A DNA stretch of 64,000 bases, taken from contig JAHRAZ010000128.1 in the NCBI GenBank assembly GCA_020027475.1, positions 1-64,000 of the forward strand. Reading direction: 5' to 3'. The translations under genes and the position numbers were made by a program. Positions 1 to 9,144 of this stretch are shown in pieces. The notes beneath the pieces were generated by a model. The model saw only the letters and a list, made by a program, of their open reading frames with translations. It was not told the DNA's origin and did not search any database. The stretch is from Microthrixaceae bacterium (GTDB taxonomy: Bacteria; Actinomycetota; Acidimicrobiia; Acidimicrobiales; Microtrichaceae). Every line of letters starts with the position of its first letter. The stretch's first letter is position 1.

Positions 1-1
1 C

Positions 2-103
2 GCACGCAACAGCGGCCTCGTATTTGCCGCGGTGATACTCGTCGGCGCAACCCTGGTGATCGTTGTGGCCCTCTGGTGGTGGCGCCGCCGGACCCGGACC
101 TGA
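2..103 (+). CDS. C-terminal end of a membrane-anchored protein (partial)
   Basis: The window opens inside a reading frame that ends at the TGA at 101-103. The visible 33 residues are one hydrophobic segment of about 20 residues (LVFAAVILVGATLVIVVALW) followed by WWRRRTRT and the stop. A single transmembrane helix with an Arg-rich tail is typical of the C-terminal anchor of a surface or secreted protein with a cytoplasmic positive end. The function cannot be told because the rest lies outside the window. It converges on the cyclase gene that ends at 148. Confidence 0.55.
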   Translation, partial: ARNSGLVFAAVILVGATLVIVVALWWWRRRTRT

Positions 104-147
104 CCGGTCCCGGGGTTCAAGCCGATCCTGCGGACCTCGGCGCCGCG

Positions 148-2850
148 TCATGGGGCGCCCGACCCAGATGCGTACTCCTCCACCACCTGCTCGATCTCCT
201 CGACAAGCATGTGCGCGAACTCGGCATCGGAGAGAGGTGAGATGAAGTTCGTCTCCTTTTCGAGCACCGCCACGACCTCGGGGAGCTCCGCACCGAGAGT
301 GCGGAGAAGGTCCCGTTCACCCGCTGTCAGGCGAGCCAGCGCCTCCCTCACGATGTCTTCGCGTCCTCTCTGGGCGAACCCACCCACCACCTGAAGGATC
401 GTCACACCGGCGAGGAAGGTCATCCCGCCTTCGCTGGACAGGAGCCTGATCGATTCGAGCGCACTTTCCCATCGGGCCTGCTGATCACCCAATCCATCGT
501 GCAGGGCAACCTGGAGTTGTCGGGCCACCCCACGGGCCACCTTGTTGGCGGTGGGACTCGACTTCGCTGAAGATTCCCGCGTGATTCGGAGTGCTCCCTG
601 CAGGTCCCCTTCATGCAGGAACACCTGGGCCTGATACCAGTAGACGAGCGCGATGGTCGACGGGCTGCGCGTACGGGCAGCCGCCAGCATCGCCTCCTCA
701 GCCAGCGGACGGGCTTGGGAAGGATCGTGGATCGATGTGGCCCACGCACCGTGGCCGAGCGCTCTGGCCAGTTCCCAGTCCGAACCGCTTCGACGGGCTT
801 CCACGATCATGGCGGCCGACCAATCGTGCGCTTCCAGGAGGCGACCGGACCACAACGCGATCTGTGTTCGTGCGTAATGCGGGAGGATGCTCAGGTCGAC
901 CTTCGGGCCTTCCGCGGCCATGATGCCCCGATTGGCAAGAGCAATTCCGCCCTCCCAATCACGGCTCTGCGCCCGACCCATGGCCGCGAGACCGGCCACC
1001 GCAGCCGCCTTCGGATGTTCCCACGCGCCTTTCATGTTGATTGTGCGCTCACAACGCGAAAATACCTCCAGCCGTTGGAGTTCGTAAGCAAGGTGGAACA
1101 TCGTGGCCACGATTCGCATGGCCGAATCCAGATCCTCGTGAAGGATGCTTCGGGCACTGGCCGTGGCCAGATTGTCGTACTCCGAAACCAGCCGCGCACT
1201 GGCTTCAATCTCGCGAGGACCCTGAACCCATTCCAACATCTGTTCTGAGAAGGACACGTAGTAGTCGGTGTGGTTCTGCGTGTACAGATCCTTCAGTCCG
1301 GCCCGGCGCAAACGGGCGGAGCCGTAGGCCCGCAAGATCTCCAACAGGTGGTACCTGGTCTTCTCTGATCCCGTGTCCACGACCACCAGAGAACGATCAA
1401 CCAGAGAGTTCACGAGGTCAAAGACCGACTCCCGCCCAACGCCATCCCCCGCGCAGACCTCTTCCACCGCCTCCAGGGTGAATCCGCCCGCAAAGACGGA
1501 AAGCCTGTCAAAGAGAACCTGCTCTTGCAGATCGCAAAGGTGATATGACCAGTCCACCGCCGACTCAAGCGTCCGCTGCCTCCCTGTGGCGCCGACTCGA
1601 CCTCCGGTCAGCAATCGAAACCGCTCGCCCAACCGATCATCGATCTCCGCAGGTGACATCGACCGGGTGCGGGCCGCGGCCAGTTCGATGGCGAGTGGCA
1701 AACCATCGAGGTGCGTACAGATCGACTCGATCGAATCCATCGATTCGGAGCCGAACTCTGCTCCGTTGCGGGCGGCGTGAGCTCGGTCCAGAAACAACTT
1801 CACGGCCGGCGAATTGTTCCCGCCGCTGGTCAAAGGCTCAACACGAACGGCTCGTTCCCCATGTACACCCAAGGGAGTTCGGCTCGTGGCGATGATGGAG
1901 GTCATCGGACAATTCCGACTAATCCGGTCGACCAGGGCGGAAACTGCTGACAGCAAGTGCTCACAATTGTCGAGAACGATCAAGCAGCGTTTGTGCAGCA
2001 GTCTCTCCAGAAGGAGGTCCTCGGGCGCATTCTCACCTTGCCCCAGTCCGAGGTCGGCCGCCAGCACTGCCGCAACTGAGCCTGGGTCGTTGGCCGGCGC
2101 CAGCTCACAGAACCAGACACCGTCCGGATACTTGTGGAGAAGCTGCGAACCGACAAAGAGCGCCAGTCGCGTCTTGCCGACACCTCCGGTTCCAATGAGG
2201 GTGACCAGCCGGTGTTCACGCAGCACAGTCGAGATCTGCTGGACGTCCCCGTCGCGGCCTACAAAGCTCGACGCGTTCGTGGGCAGGTTGGTCCGGAGAT
2301 AATCGAGCGCACGCAACGACCGTCGATCAGCGGGTAGATCGGGATGGCGGATCCGGAACACACGCATGCTCCCCCGAACATCCCTCAGATGCAGTCCACC
2401 CATGTCCTCGGCCTCGACATCATCCGGAAGTTCTGGAGGACAATCCTCGTCGGCGGACAGGAGAATCTGCCCGCCGACACATGCCGCCAACAGTCGGGCG
2501 GCGCGATTGTGGGACCCGCCGAAGTAGTCACCATCTCGGGATTCAACACGTCCCGTGTAGACCGCCACTCGAATCTTCAGGCCGTCAAAGGATTCCGACA
2601 CGATCCTCTGGGTGTTCACAGCAGCCTGCACTGCAACGGCAGGTTCATCGAAAACCGAGGCAAACCCATCCCCAGTGTGTTTGAACACACTGCCGCCGGC
2701 CTCAGAAATCGCCTCCTGCACGACCAAATCGTGGCGTTCCAGAAGGGCTGACATCGACTCGGCATCAGCTTCCCAAGCGCGCGTCGAACCCTCGATATCC
2801 GTAACCAGAAGAGTCGTCTCAACCCAATTTCGACCACTCACCGCGAGCAC
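148..2850 (-). CDS. Class III nucleotide cyclase / NB-ARC ATPase / TPR regulator
   Basis: A 900-residue multidomain protein. Residues about 10-180 form a class III adenylate/guanylate cyclase homology domain, with the metal-binding Asp motifs VTDIEGSTRAWE and FKHTGDGF and the later GGSHNRAARLL region. An NB-ARC/AAA-like ATPase follows, with Walker A GTGGVGKTRL near residue 218 and LIVLDNCEHLL as Walker B; the rest is helical, TPR-like. This architecture is common in Actinobacteria as a cytoplasmic signalling or regulatory protein. No DNA-binding domain is obvious at the C terminus, so the output is unknown. It stands alone; the next gene upstream (metY) ends about 200 bp away. The start is the first ATG; a later start is possible but would cut into the cyclase fold. 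Confidence 0.85.
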   Translation of the reverse strand: MLAVSGRNWVETTLLVTDIEGSTRAWEADAESMSALLERHDLVVQEAISEAGGSVFKHTGDGFASVFDEPAVAVQAAVNTQRIVSESFDGLKIRVAVYTGRVESRDGDYFGGSHNRAARLLAACVGGQILLSADEDCPPELPDDVEAEDMGGLHLRDVRGSMRVFRIRHPDLPADRRSLRALDYLRTNLPTNASSFVGRDGDVQQISTVLREHRLVTLIGTGGVGKTRLALFVGSQLLHKYPDGVWFCELAPANDPGSVAAVLAADLGLGQGENAPEDLLLERLLHKRCLIVLDNCEHLLSAVSALVDRISRNCPMTSIIATSRTPLGVHGERAVRVEPLTSGGNNSPAVKLFLDRAHAARNGAEFGSESMDSIESICTHLDGLPLAIELAAARTRSMSPAEIDDRLGERFRLLTGGRVGATGRQRTLESAVDWSYHLCDLQEQVLFDRLSVFAGGFTLEAVEEVCAGDGVGRESVFDLVNSLVDRSLVVVDTGSEKTRYHLLEILRAYGSARLRRAGLKDLYTQNHTDYYVSFSEQMLEWVQGPREIEASARLVSEYDNLATASARSILHEDLDSAMRIVATMFHLAYELQRLEVFSRCERTINMKGAWEHPKAAAVAGLAAMGRAQSRDWEGGIALANRGIMAAEGPKVDLSILPHYARTQIALWSGRLLEAHDWSAAMIVEARRSGSDWELARALGHGAWATSIHDPSQARPLAEEAMLAAARTRSPSTIALVYWYQAQVFLHEGDLQGALRITRESSAKSSPTANKVARGVARQLQVALHDGLGDQQARWESALESIRLLSSEGGMTFLAGVTILQVVGGFAQRGREDIVREALARLTAGERDLLRTLGAELPEVVAVLEKETNFISPLSDAEFAHMLVEEIEQVVEEYASGSGAP

Positions 2851-3048
2851 TCCGCTGAAATCATCGTGGATCTGCGGGAGCTGCGGCCCGATACCGGACT
2901 CGCTCCCCGGAAACCCTGTCTCAGGGCAAGGCTAAGAGCACCAACCCAAAAGCGGTCAGAATCACCGGCGGACGTCCACGCGCGCCGATGGACCGGATTG
3001 TCCCCGACCCATCACTGCAACTTCCGGGTCAGCCAGTCGGCCGCAGCG

Positions 3049-4359
3049 CTACTTCGCCGCAGCGAAGCCGAGTTCCAGGTCGGCGATGATGTCATCGATG
3101 GTCTCGAGACCAACGGACAAACGCACCATTCCAGGTTCGACTCCGGTGGAGGACTGCTCTTCCTCGGTCAATTGGCTGTGGGTGGTGGATGCCGGGTGGA
3201 TCACGAGGCTTCGGACATCTCCGATATTGGCGACGTGGCTGTGAAGGACCAAGGCCTCCACGAACTTCGTTCCCGCTTCCTTGCCACCCTTGATGTTGAA
3301 CGCCGGCACGGAACCGAAACCAACTCCGCCGGTCAGTTCCAGGGCCCGGGAGTTCCACTCGGAACTCGCCAGGGAGGAGTGCGCCACCGACTCGACCTGG
3401 TCATGACCTTCGAGATACTCGGCCACCACGTTTGCGTTGGCGTTGTGGCGTTCCATGCGCAGGCTCAGAGTCTCCAGGCCCTGCAGGAGCAGGAAGGAGT
3501 TGAACGGGCTTATCGCGGGTCCGAGATCGCGAAGCAGTTGCACTCGGGCCTTGATGATGTACGAACCAGCACCCAGTGCGGGCCAGTAGGACAGGCCGTG
3601 ATAACTCGGGTCGGGCTCGGTGAACATCGGGTGTTTGCCGGAAGCTCCGAAATCGAAGTTGCCGGAGTCGACGATCACTCCACCGATACTCGTGCCGTGA
3701 CCTCCGATGAACTTGGTGGCCGAGTGAACAATGATGTCTGCGCCGTGCTCAAAGGGACGCAGGACATATGGCGTAGCCACGGTGTTGTCCACGATCAACG
3801 GCACGCCCGCCTCATGTGCAACCCCGGCAACTCCTGCGATGTCCATCACGTCGTTCTTGGGATTGCCAATCGTCTCTCCGTAGAACGCCTTGGTGTTCTC
3901 ACGGACGGCACCGCGCCACTCCTCGAGGTTGTCCGGGTCCTGGATGAAAGTGGTCTCGATTCCCATCTTCGGCAGCGTGTGGTGCAGCAGGTTGTACGTG
4001 CCGCCATAAAGCGCGGCAGAGGAAACAATGTGGTCACCCGCCTCGGCAAGGTTCAGAATCGCGATGGTTTCTGCGGCCTGTCCGGAGGCCACTACCAGGG
4101 CTCCGGGGAGACCAACAGCAGTGGTGACGCCTCCCTCAAGGCTCGACATGCGAGCTTCCACGACTCCCTGAGTCGGATTCATGATGCGGGTGTAGATGTT
4201 CCCCATCTCGGACAACCCGAACAGGTTCGCTGCATGTTCGGTATCGCGGAAGCTGTACGAGGTTGTCTGATAGATCGGCACAGCGCGGGCGCTGGTTTCC
4301 TCATCCGGCTCATGACCCTCATGGATCTGGCGGGTCTCGAATCCCCAATCGGTACTCAT
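3049..4359 (-). CDS. metY: O-acetylhomoserine sulfhydrylase (aminocarboxypropyltransferase)
   Basis: 436 residues of the Cys/Met metabolism PLP-dependent family. It should make homocysteine from O-acetylhomoserine and sulfide in the cytoplasm. Visible marks are YTRIMNPT near the N terminus, the VASGQAAE phosphate-binding segment, the PLP Asp in [10 protein letters not shown], and the Schiff-base Lys in [11 protein letters not shown]. Length (about 430) and the insert after FIGGHGT match MetY rather than the shorter MetB/MetC. The start is well supported by GAGGAGAG 8 nt upstream of the ATG. I looked for a SAM riboswitch in the 250-bp upstream region and saw no convincing one. Confidence 0.93.
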   Translation of the reverse strand: MSTDWGFETRQIHEGHEPDEETSARAVPIYQTTSYSFRDTEHAANLFGLSEMGNIYTRIMNPTQGVVEARMSSLEGGVTTAVGLPGALVVASGQAAETIAILNLAEAGDHIVSSAALYGGTYNLLHHTLPKMGIETTFIQDPDNLEEWRGAVRENTKAFYGETIGNPKNDVMDIAGVAGVAHEAGVPLIVDNTVATPYVLRPFEHGADIIVHSATKFIGGHGTSIGGVIVDSGNFDFGASGKHPMFTEPDPSYHGLSYWPALGAGSYIIKARVQLLRDLGPAISPFNSFLLLQGLETLSLRMERHNANANVVAEYLEGHDQVESVAHSSLASSEWNSRALELTGGVGFGSVPAFNIKGGKEAGTKFVEALVLHSHVANIGDVRSLVIHPASTTHSQLTEEEQSSTGVEPGMVRLSVGLETIDDIIADLELGFAAAK

Positions 4360-4566
4360 CTGTGTCTCTCCTCATCGGCACGCGGAACACGCAGTCTGGC
4401 ACGCGACAATCGCGACGGTGACCACGAACGCGGGATTCAATAGGTTTCACGCGGCTGACATCTTGGACATCGGATCACCGCGCTCACCACCAGCGTGCAG
4501 GCGGCCACCAACAGCAACATCTCCACTCTGAGTCCGGGCACGAACGCTGGGCCGACTGCTTCGCGG

Positions 4567-4608
4567 GGCCGCTGCCTGTCAAGGCCGCTGCCTGTCAAGG
4601 CCGCTGCC
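4567..4608. repeat. 16-bp tandem repeat, 2.6 copies
   Basis: The unit ggccgctgcctgtcaa occurs at 4567-4582 and 4583-4598, with a partial third copy to 4608. It lies just after the stop codon (4611-4613) of the leftward SDR gene. No coding role is seen. Confidence 0.95.
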
Positions 4609-4610
4609 CA

Positions 4611-5369
4611 TCAGGTCAGGGAATATCCGCCGTCCACACAGAGGTTCTGGCCCGTGATGAACCGGGCACCCGGGCCGGCAAGGAACAAAACGGCACCACT
4701 GACGTCATCGGGTTGACCCCAACGAGCCATCGGGACCTTTGCCAGCTCCGGCCCCTCGATCTCTTCCATCCCCTTCATCGGAGCCGTGAGATTTGTTTCC
4801 ACCAGCCCCGGCGCCACGGAATTCACCCGAATCCCGTCACCTGCCCATGTGAGCGCGAGCTGTCTCGTGAGGTGCAACAGAGCTGCCTTGGCAGTCGCAT
4901 AACCCGGCACGATTTTCGCCGGACGAAAAGCCGACATGCTGATCACATTGATCACGTTGCCTCCGCCAAGCATCCCGCTGGACTTCAGCCGGGGAAACAG
5001 ACCACGAGTCAGTCGGTGTGCTCCCATGAGGTTCATCTCAAGCGATGCATCAAAACCCTCGGGCGTAGCCTCGTCGAGACCATCCGGGAAGTTTCCGCCG
5101 GCGTTGTTGATCAGCACATCAAGCGAATCCAGCGACTCCACAAGTGTTTCGATGCCGTCGGAATCCCTCATCTCCAGCGACTCATACCGGAATGCAGCCA
5201 GGCGATCCGCATCCTCATAGTCGGTTGAGGAAACACGACGTCCGGTGATCATGACCTCTGCCCCGGCCCCGCAAAACGCCTCTGCAATCCCCAACCCGAT
5301 CCCGCTGGTTCCTCCGGTCACCAATACCTTGGTGTCGCTGAAGTCGAACACTGGCTCGCTGGCACTCAT
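4611..5369 (-). CDS. Short-chain dehydrogenase/reductase (SDR)
   Basis: 252 residues of the classical SDR family, NAD(P)-dependent oxidation or reduction of an alcohol/ketone pair. The cofactor motif TGGTSGIG is at residues 19-26, NNAG near 91, the catalytic Ser in NVISMSAF, and YATAK carries the active-site Tyr and Lys. The C-terminal end has the usual FITGQNLCVDGGY. Its ATG overlaps the stop of the upstream sulfotransferase (ATGA, 5366-5369), so it is probably translated with it. The context suggests it acts on the alcohol or ketone that its neighbours sulfate or desulfate; the substrate is not shown by the sequence. Confidence 0.9.
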   Translation of the reverse strand: MSASEPVFDFSDTKVLVTGGTSGIGLGIAEAFCGAGAEVMITGRRVSSTDYEDADRLAAFRYESLEMRDSDGIETLVESLDSLDVLINNAGGNFPDGLDEATPEGFDASLEMNLMGAHRLTRGLFPRLKSSGMLGGGNVINVISMSAFRPAKIVPGYATAKAALLHLTRQLALTWAGDGIRVNSVAPGLVETNLTAPMKGMEEIEGPELAKVPMARWGQPDDVSGAVLFLAGPGARFITGQNLCVDGGYSLT

Positions 5370-6700
5370 TCGCCCATCCCTTCTGCCAACACATCGAAGC
5401 GCGACATGTAGTCGCCGTATCGCGACCGCAATTCGTCCCGGTCGATTCCGAAGTCCTCTTTCAAGTCCGTGACCACCCGACCATGTTTGCCCCGGCGGTT
5501 GGCGTTGAGATACGCCTCCAGTTGGCCCCTTGCGTCCGCAGTCATTTCGATGTCGGCCACCTCGTACAACCTCTCCACTGTTGCCAGATCGTCGGCCATG
5601 AATTCGTGGAACAGTACGTCCACTGATTGATCGGCCGGCACTGAATCTCGATCCCGGACGCAGGCGCGGAGGAGCACCTGCACGCGGTCAGCCCAGTATT
5701 GCGCCACAGCGGGTGGATTCGGCCGGGTTCGCCGCAATCGATCACCGTAGGTGCTCATCGTGGCTGACGAGGCGACCACCGAAGTTGGATCTCGGTGTGT
5801 CAGCGCCACCGTTGCATCAGGAAACGTGTTGATCAGCACGGGTAGCTGTTCGAGATGTTGAGGGCATTTGAGTACCCATCGACGAGGTTCTCCAAGGCTG
5901 GGCGCACGATGTGGATTCGGATTCACGCGGTCCTGCCACTGGAGGATCTTGAGGACGTCCCGCATGTACTCGTAGTGCGGTTTCTGATCGGTACAGAGGT
6001 AGTAATCGCGCCACAGGGGTGCATGGAACAGCCACTCGAACACATAACCGGCAATGTCGTTGGCCATGAGTTCGACCTCTTCGTGGATGTGCTCCGGAGT
6101 CATTGCGTGCATGGCTTTGAGCAGCGGCAACAACGAATCCGTCTTCTCCCAGTCCTTCCGAGCCCGGGTGAAGCGCGGATCTTCGGAATCAACCACCGAC
6201 TCTTCGCCTGAAAAAGGAACTGGCTCCCGACTCTCCCAATACGACAACGAGCGAAATCGCGAGTCGGCGGCCATGAGATTCAGCAGATGGGTCGTGCCCG
6301 AGCGCGGGAGACCCGCCACGATCAGAGGAGCCCTGATCACCTCGTCGGAAATCTCGGGATGACGTTGCAGCAGATCTTCGATGAGCGCCCGATTGGACAT
6401 GTACCGAACCAGATCGAGCCACACGGCAACACGACCTGCAGCGTGCATGCCAGTGTCGGCCTCCGCCGCGGAACAAACCACCGCCAGTCGCTCGATCGCA
6501 TCCTCATTTCCGAAGAGGCCCGACCGATTGACGTCAAAGGTGGGGTCGTGCCTGCCCATCCGCTCCTTGGCGGCCCGGGTTATGGCACCGGTTGTGAACT
6601 CAACCGGGAAACCGGTGGCAGCTTTGCGCAGCGAGATCAACTCGGGGCTGAGTTGAGGATCACCAAGGTCAGTGATCCGGATGATCTCGGGGTCAGGCAT
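5366..6700 (-). CDS. PAPS-dependent sulfotransferase family protein
   Basis: 444 residues. The 5'-phosphosulfate-binding loop is visible as VAGLPRSGTTHLLNLM, about residue 130, and the 3'-phosphate region as ALTHRDPTSVVASSATM, about residue 288. These fit the Sulfotransfer_3 group, which moves sulfate from PAPS to hydroxyl groups. The long N-terminal region and a YWESREP segment are typical of actinobacterial members. It overlaps by 8 nt with the preceding metallo-hydrolase gene (6693-6700) and by 4 nt with the following SDR, forming a three-gene operon. The acceptor is unknown; a hydroxylated lipid or sterol is possible but only inferred. Confidence 0.85.
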   Translation of the reverse strand: MPDPEIIRITDLGDPQLSPELISLRKAATGFPVEFTTGAITRAAKERMGRHDPTFDVNRSGLFGNEDAIERLAVVCSAAEADTGMHAAGRVAVWLDLVRYMSNRALIEDLLQRHPEISDEVIRAPLIVAGLPRSGTTHLLNLMAADSRFRSLSYWESREPVPFSGEESVVDSEDPRFTRARKDWEKTDSLLPLLKAMHAMTPEHIHEEVELMANDIAGYVFEWLFHAPLWRDYYLCTDQKPHYEYMRDVLKILQWQDRVNPNPHRAPSLGEPRRWVLKCPQHLEQLPVLINTFPDATVALTHRDPTSVVASSATMSTYGDRLRRTRPNPPAVAQYWADRVQVLLRACVRDRDSVPADQSVDVLFHEFMADDLATVERLYEVADIEMTADARGQLEAYLNANRRGKHGRVVTDLKEDFGIDRDELRSRYGDYMSRFDVLAEGMGE

Positions 6701-8132
6701 CGGAGGCCCCTGTATTCAGATCAGCGTCTGTGTCCGGACCAGCAGCCGTGTCCAGGCGAGCAGTGAGTTCCGTCACCTGGTTGTCCAGCCAGCTGGACAA
6801 CCAGAAATTCGCACTGTCTTCGGACAACCTCCGGTGTGCTTCGGAAGAAACGGCGACGGCCCCGCGATGTCCGGACTCACCCGACAGAATCACATCGCAG
6901 AGGTGTATCGCGGCAACCGGATCGCCCTGAGCCAACAACTCATCGGCTCGCGCTACCACCGGATCGGGTCCGCCCACCAGCGCAACGATCTCGGAATCGA
7001 CACTCTGGCGAGGGGACCCGTAAAGCTCGGTGGTGGACTCATGCTTGAACCAACCGGCATATGTTTCCCAGATCGCCCGGACGTCCCAGGAGACCTTGCC
7101 GTAACCTTCGCCCACCTTCAGCTCGGGAGGCAGCTCCAGCGAATTCATTGTTTCCCACAGGGTGCGGCCGCTGTTCATGGCTTCCACCGTCTGGTCATGC
7201 ACCCACAAAGTCGCGTCGCGCACACGCTGCAACTCGCCGGCGATGTAGTCCGCACCTTCAATGGGGCCATGGTGGCCCGGCAGGAGCACCGCTGGACGAA
7301 GTGCCTTGAGGCGATCAACGGAGTCGACGAACTTGAGGGCATCACGATGCCGGTCGCCGCGCAACGTGACCAGGTTCGGAATATGACCCGGAAGCGCCGA
7401 CAGAAGGTTACCCACCAGAGCGATACGTTCATCCGGAAGCCACACCACAAGCGAATCGGTTGTCTCGCCGCCAGGTGTGGAGATCAACTCGAGGCTCAGG
7501 TCGCCGATGGTGAGTTCAAGGCTGTCCTCAAAAGTGAGGGTCGGTTGCGCAATGGCCTGATCGGGCAGCGAACCGAACTCGTCCAGGATTCGAAGAGCCC
7601 CATCTCGAACCGTCCTCTGGAAGGCGAAGTTCGATCGATCTATTCGGTAGCTGTAGATGCGCTCGTCGTCTCGTTGGTGAGCAGCGTTACCCGCCTGGGC
7701 GATCACCATGGTGTCGGGATCCTTCAGATGATCCACTCCACCGACGTGATCGACGTGCCCTTGGGTGAAGATGACCGCCGCCACCGGTGAGTCGTCGACC
7801 GAGTCGAAGTTGCGCTTGTGAACCGGCGCCTCGAAGCCCATTCCAGTATTGATGATCACCCGCCCTTCAGACGTGGTGATCAGATACGAATGCGACAATC
7901 CTGTGGAAACCCAGATCCGATCGTGGACCTGATGTGCCTGTTCCATGTCTGCCGGCAGCATCTCGAAAGCACTCGGTCGCCATTGATGCAGTGGCGCATC
8001 CGTGCGCGGATCCCACCAGTTGTCATCATCCACGTCAGCCCCCAGTCGGAATTCGTTGCCGCGTTGTTCAACGAATCGAACCTTAGAGCCTTCCCGGTTC
8101 CTCCAGCGGAGACGGCTCGGGCGCGCCACCAT
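6693..8132 (-). CDS. Alkylsulfatase-like metallo-beta-lactamase-fold hydrolase
   Basis: About 479 residues. An MBL fold is followed by an alkylsulfatase dimerisation-type domain (about residues 330-460, with YAGWFKHESTTELYG and WLDNQVTELTARLD). HNLxTLRG, a mark of SdsA1-type alkylsulfatases, is matched by PNLVTLRGDRHRD. The metal motif is unusual: TQGHVDH where the family has THxHxDH, so the first His is Gln, and VGN stands where the SdsA1 type has AEN. The start is uncertain. The ATG at 8132 lies inside a 13-bp dyad shared with the divergent dehydrogenase. A GTG at 8033, preceded by GGGGG, would leave a 100-bp promoter region but drop the SKVRFVEQRG segment. First gene of the sulfatase-sulfotransferase-SDR operon. 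Confidence 0.8.
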   Translation of the reverse strand: MVARPSRLRWRNREGSKVRFVEQRGNEFRLGADVDDDNWWDPRTDAPLHQWRPSAFEMLPADMEQAHQVHDRIWVSTGLSHSYLITTSEGRVIINTGMGFEAPVHKRNFDSVDDSPVAAVIFTQGHVDHVGGVDHLKDPDTMVIAQAGNAAHQRDDERIYSYRIDRSNFAFQRTVRDGALRILDEFGSLPDQAIAQPTLTFEDSLELTIGDLSLELISTPGGETTDSLVVWLPDERIALVGNLLSALPGHIPNLVTLRGDRHRDALKFVDSVDRLKALRPAVLLPGHHGPIEGADYIAGELQRVRDATLWVHDQTVEAMNSGRTLWETMNSLELPPELKVGEGYGKVSWDVRAIWETYAGWFKHESTTELYGSPRQSVDSEIVALVGGPDPVVARADELLAQGDPVAAIHLCDVILSGESGHRGAVAVSSEAHRRLSEDSANFWLSSWLDNQVTELTARLDTAAGPDTDADLNTGASDA

Positions 8133-8139
8133 GGTGACC

Positions 8140-9144
8140 ATGAAGCAGGTTCGAATCCATGACTCCAACGACGTCCGCCTGGATGACATCGCTGAGCCGA
8201 AACCCGGAGACGACGACGTGGTCGTGCGGGTGTCATCGTGCGGGATCTGCGGAACCGACCTCAAGTACATAGCCGCGGGAGGACTCGTTGGCCCCACCGC
8301 AATTCCGATGCCGCTCGGCCATGAACTCTCGGGCGAGGTCGAATTCGTGGGTGACAACGTGGAGGACGTGAGTCTCGGCGATCGTATGATCGTGCATCCC
8401 GGCGATGACGAAGTTGGACGCATCGGCAATGGCGGACCAGAAGGTGCGCTCACCACTCACCTGCTCGTCAGGGATGCTGCTCGTGGTGGACGACTCATGG
8501 CGATCCCTGAGCAGATGCCGATGGAAGTGGCTGCTCTCGCGGAGCCGATGGCAGTCGGATTGAACGCCGCCAACCAAGCCGAGGTTCGTGAGGGTGGAAC
8601 GGTCGCGGTGTTCGGAGCCGGACCGATCGGCCTGTCGGCCATCGCCGCCTCCAGCGTGCGCGGGGCCCGAGACATCGTGGCAATCGACATGGCACCGGAA
8701 CGCCTCGAGGTCGCCAGCAAGATGGGCGCGCACGAGACGGTCCTGGCAGATGAAGATGTGTGGAATGTGCTGCGGGAACGCCACGGTTCGCAAGGCCACG
8801 TGATGGGTCCGACGGCGGAAACCAACTCATTCATCGAAGCCACAGGTTCGCCATCGGTCATCAGGTCGGTGATCGATCACTCGGCACCGGGTGGAATCCT
8901 CGCGGTGGTCGCCCTTCATTTCGAGGAAATCCCCACGTCGTTCCTTTCGATCATGATGAAGGAACTCACCATCCGCGGGGCCATGGAATACCCGAAACGA
9001 TTCGAGGATGCGATCGACCTGTTGTCGCAGGTGGATGTTTCGGCAATGATCACCCATCGATTCGATCTGCAGGATTGGCCGAAAGTGCTCGAAACGGTCC
9101 TGGGGCCACGCACCTATGCCAAGGTGATGGTCAACTGCCAGTAG
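8140..9144 (+). CDS. Zinc-dependent medium-chain alcohol dehydrogenase
   Basis: 334 residues of the MDR superfamily, NAD(P)-dependent alcohol or polyol oxidation. Catalytic zinc ligands are seen in SSCGICGTDLK and in PLGHELSGEVEF; the Rossmann motif is VFGAGPIGLSA. The usual structural-zinc loop with four cysteines is absent: the segment after VHPGDDEVGRIGNGG carries none. I chose the ATG at 8140 (MKQVRIHD), which fits the family N terminus; an ATG at 8131 is also in frame. It is divergent from the alkylsulfatase-like gene and could oxidise the alcohol released by it, which is inference from position only. Confidence 0.88.
   Translation: MKQVRIHDSNDVRLDDIAEPKPGDDDVVVRVSSCGICGTDLKYIAAGGLVGPTAIPMPLGHELSGEVEFVGDNVEDVSLGDRMIVHPGDDEVGRIGNGGPEGALTTHLLVRDAARGGRLMAIPEQMPMEVAALAEPMAVGLNAANQAEVREGGTVAVFGAGPIGLSAIAASSVRGARDIVAIDMAPERLEVASKMGAHETVLADEDVWNVLRERHGSQGHVMGPTAETNSFIEATGSPSVIRSVIDHSAPGGILAVVALHFEEIPTSFLSIMMKELTIRGAMEYPKRFEDAIDLLSQVDVSAMITHRFDLQDWPKVLETVLGPRTYAKVMVNCQ

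Noticed and set aside
2866-4443. Rightward 525-codon open frame opposite metY
   Set aside because: It is antisense to a clear MetY gene with a good ribosome binding site, and its protein has no recognisable fold.
4437-4520. Leftward 27-residue hydrophobic peptide MLLLVAACTLVVSAVI... between SDR and metY
   Set aside because: It looks like one membrane helix with CPRC, but there is no spaced ribosome binding site and no partner; too weak to call.
4360-4610. Possible SAM riboswitch upstream of metY
   Set aside because: I searched the leftward leader for the usual stems and GC-rich core and found only the 16-bp tandem repeat and no convincing structure.
8143-8456. N-terminal extension of the alkylsulfatase-like protein
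   Set aside because: The extra residues are antisense to the dehydrogenase gene and low-complexity Ser/Thr/Pro.
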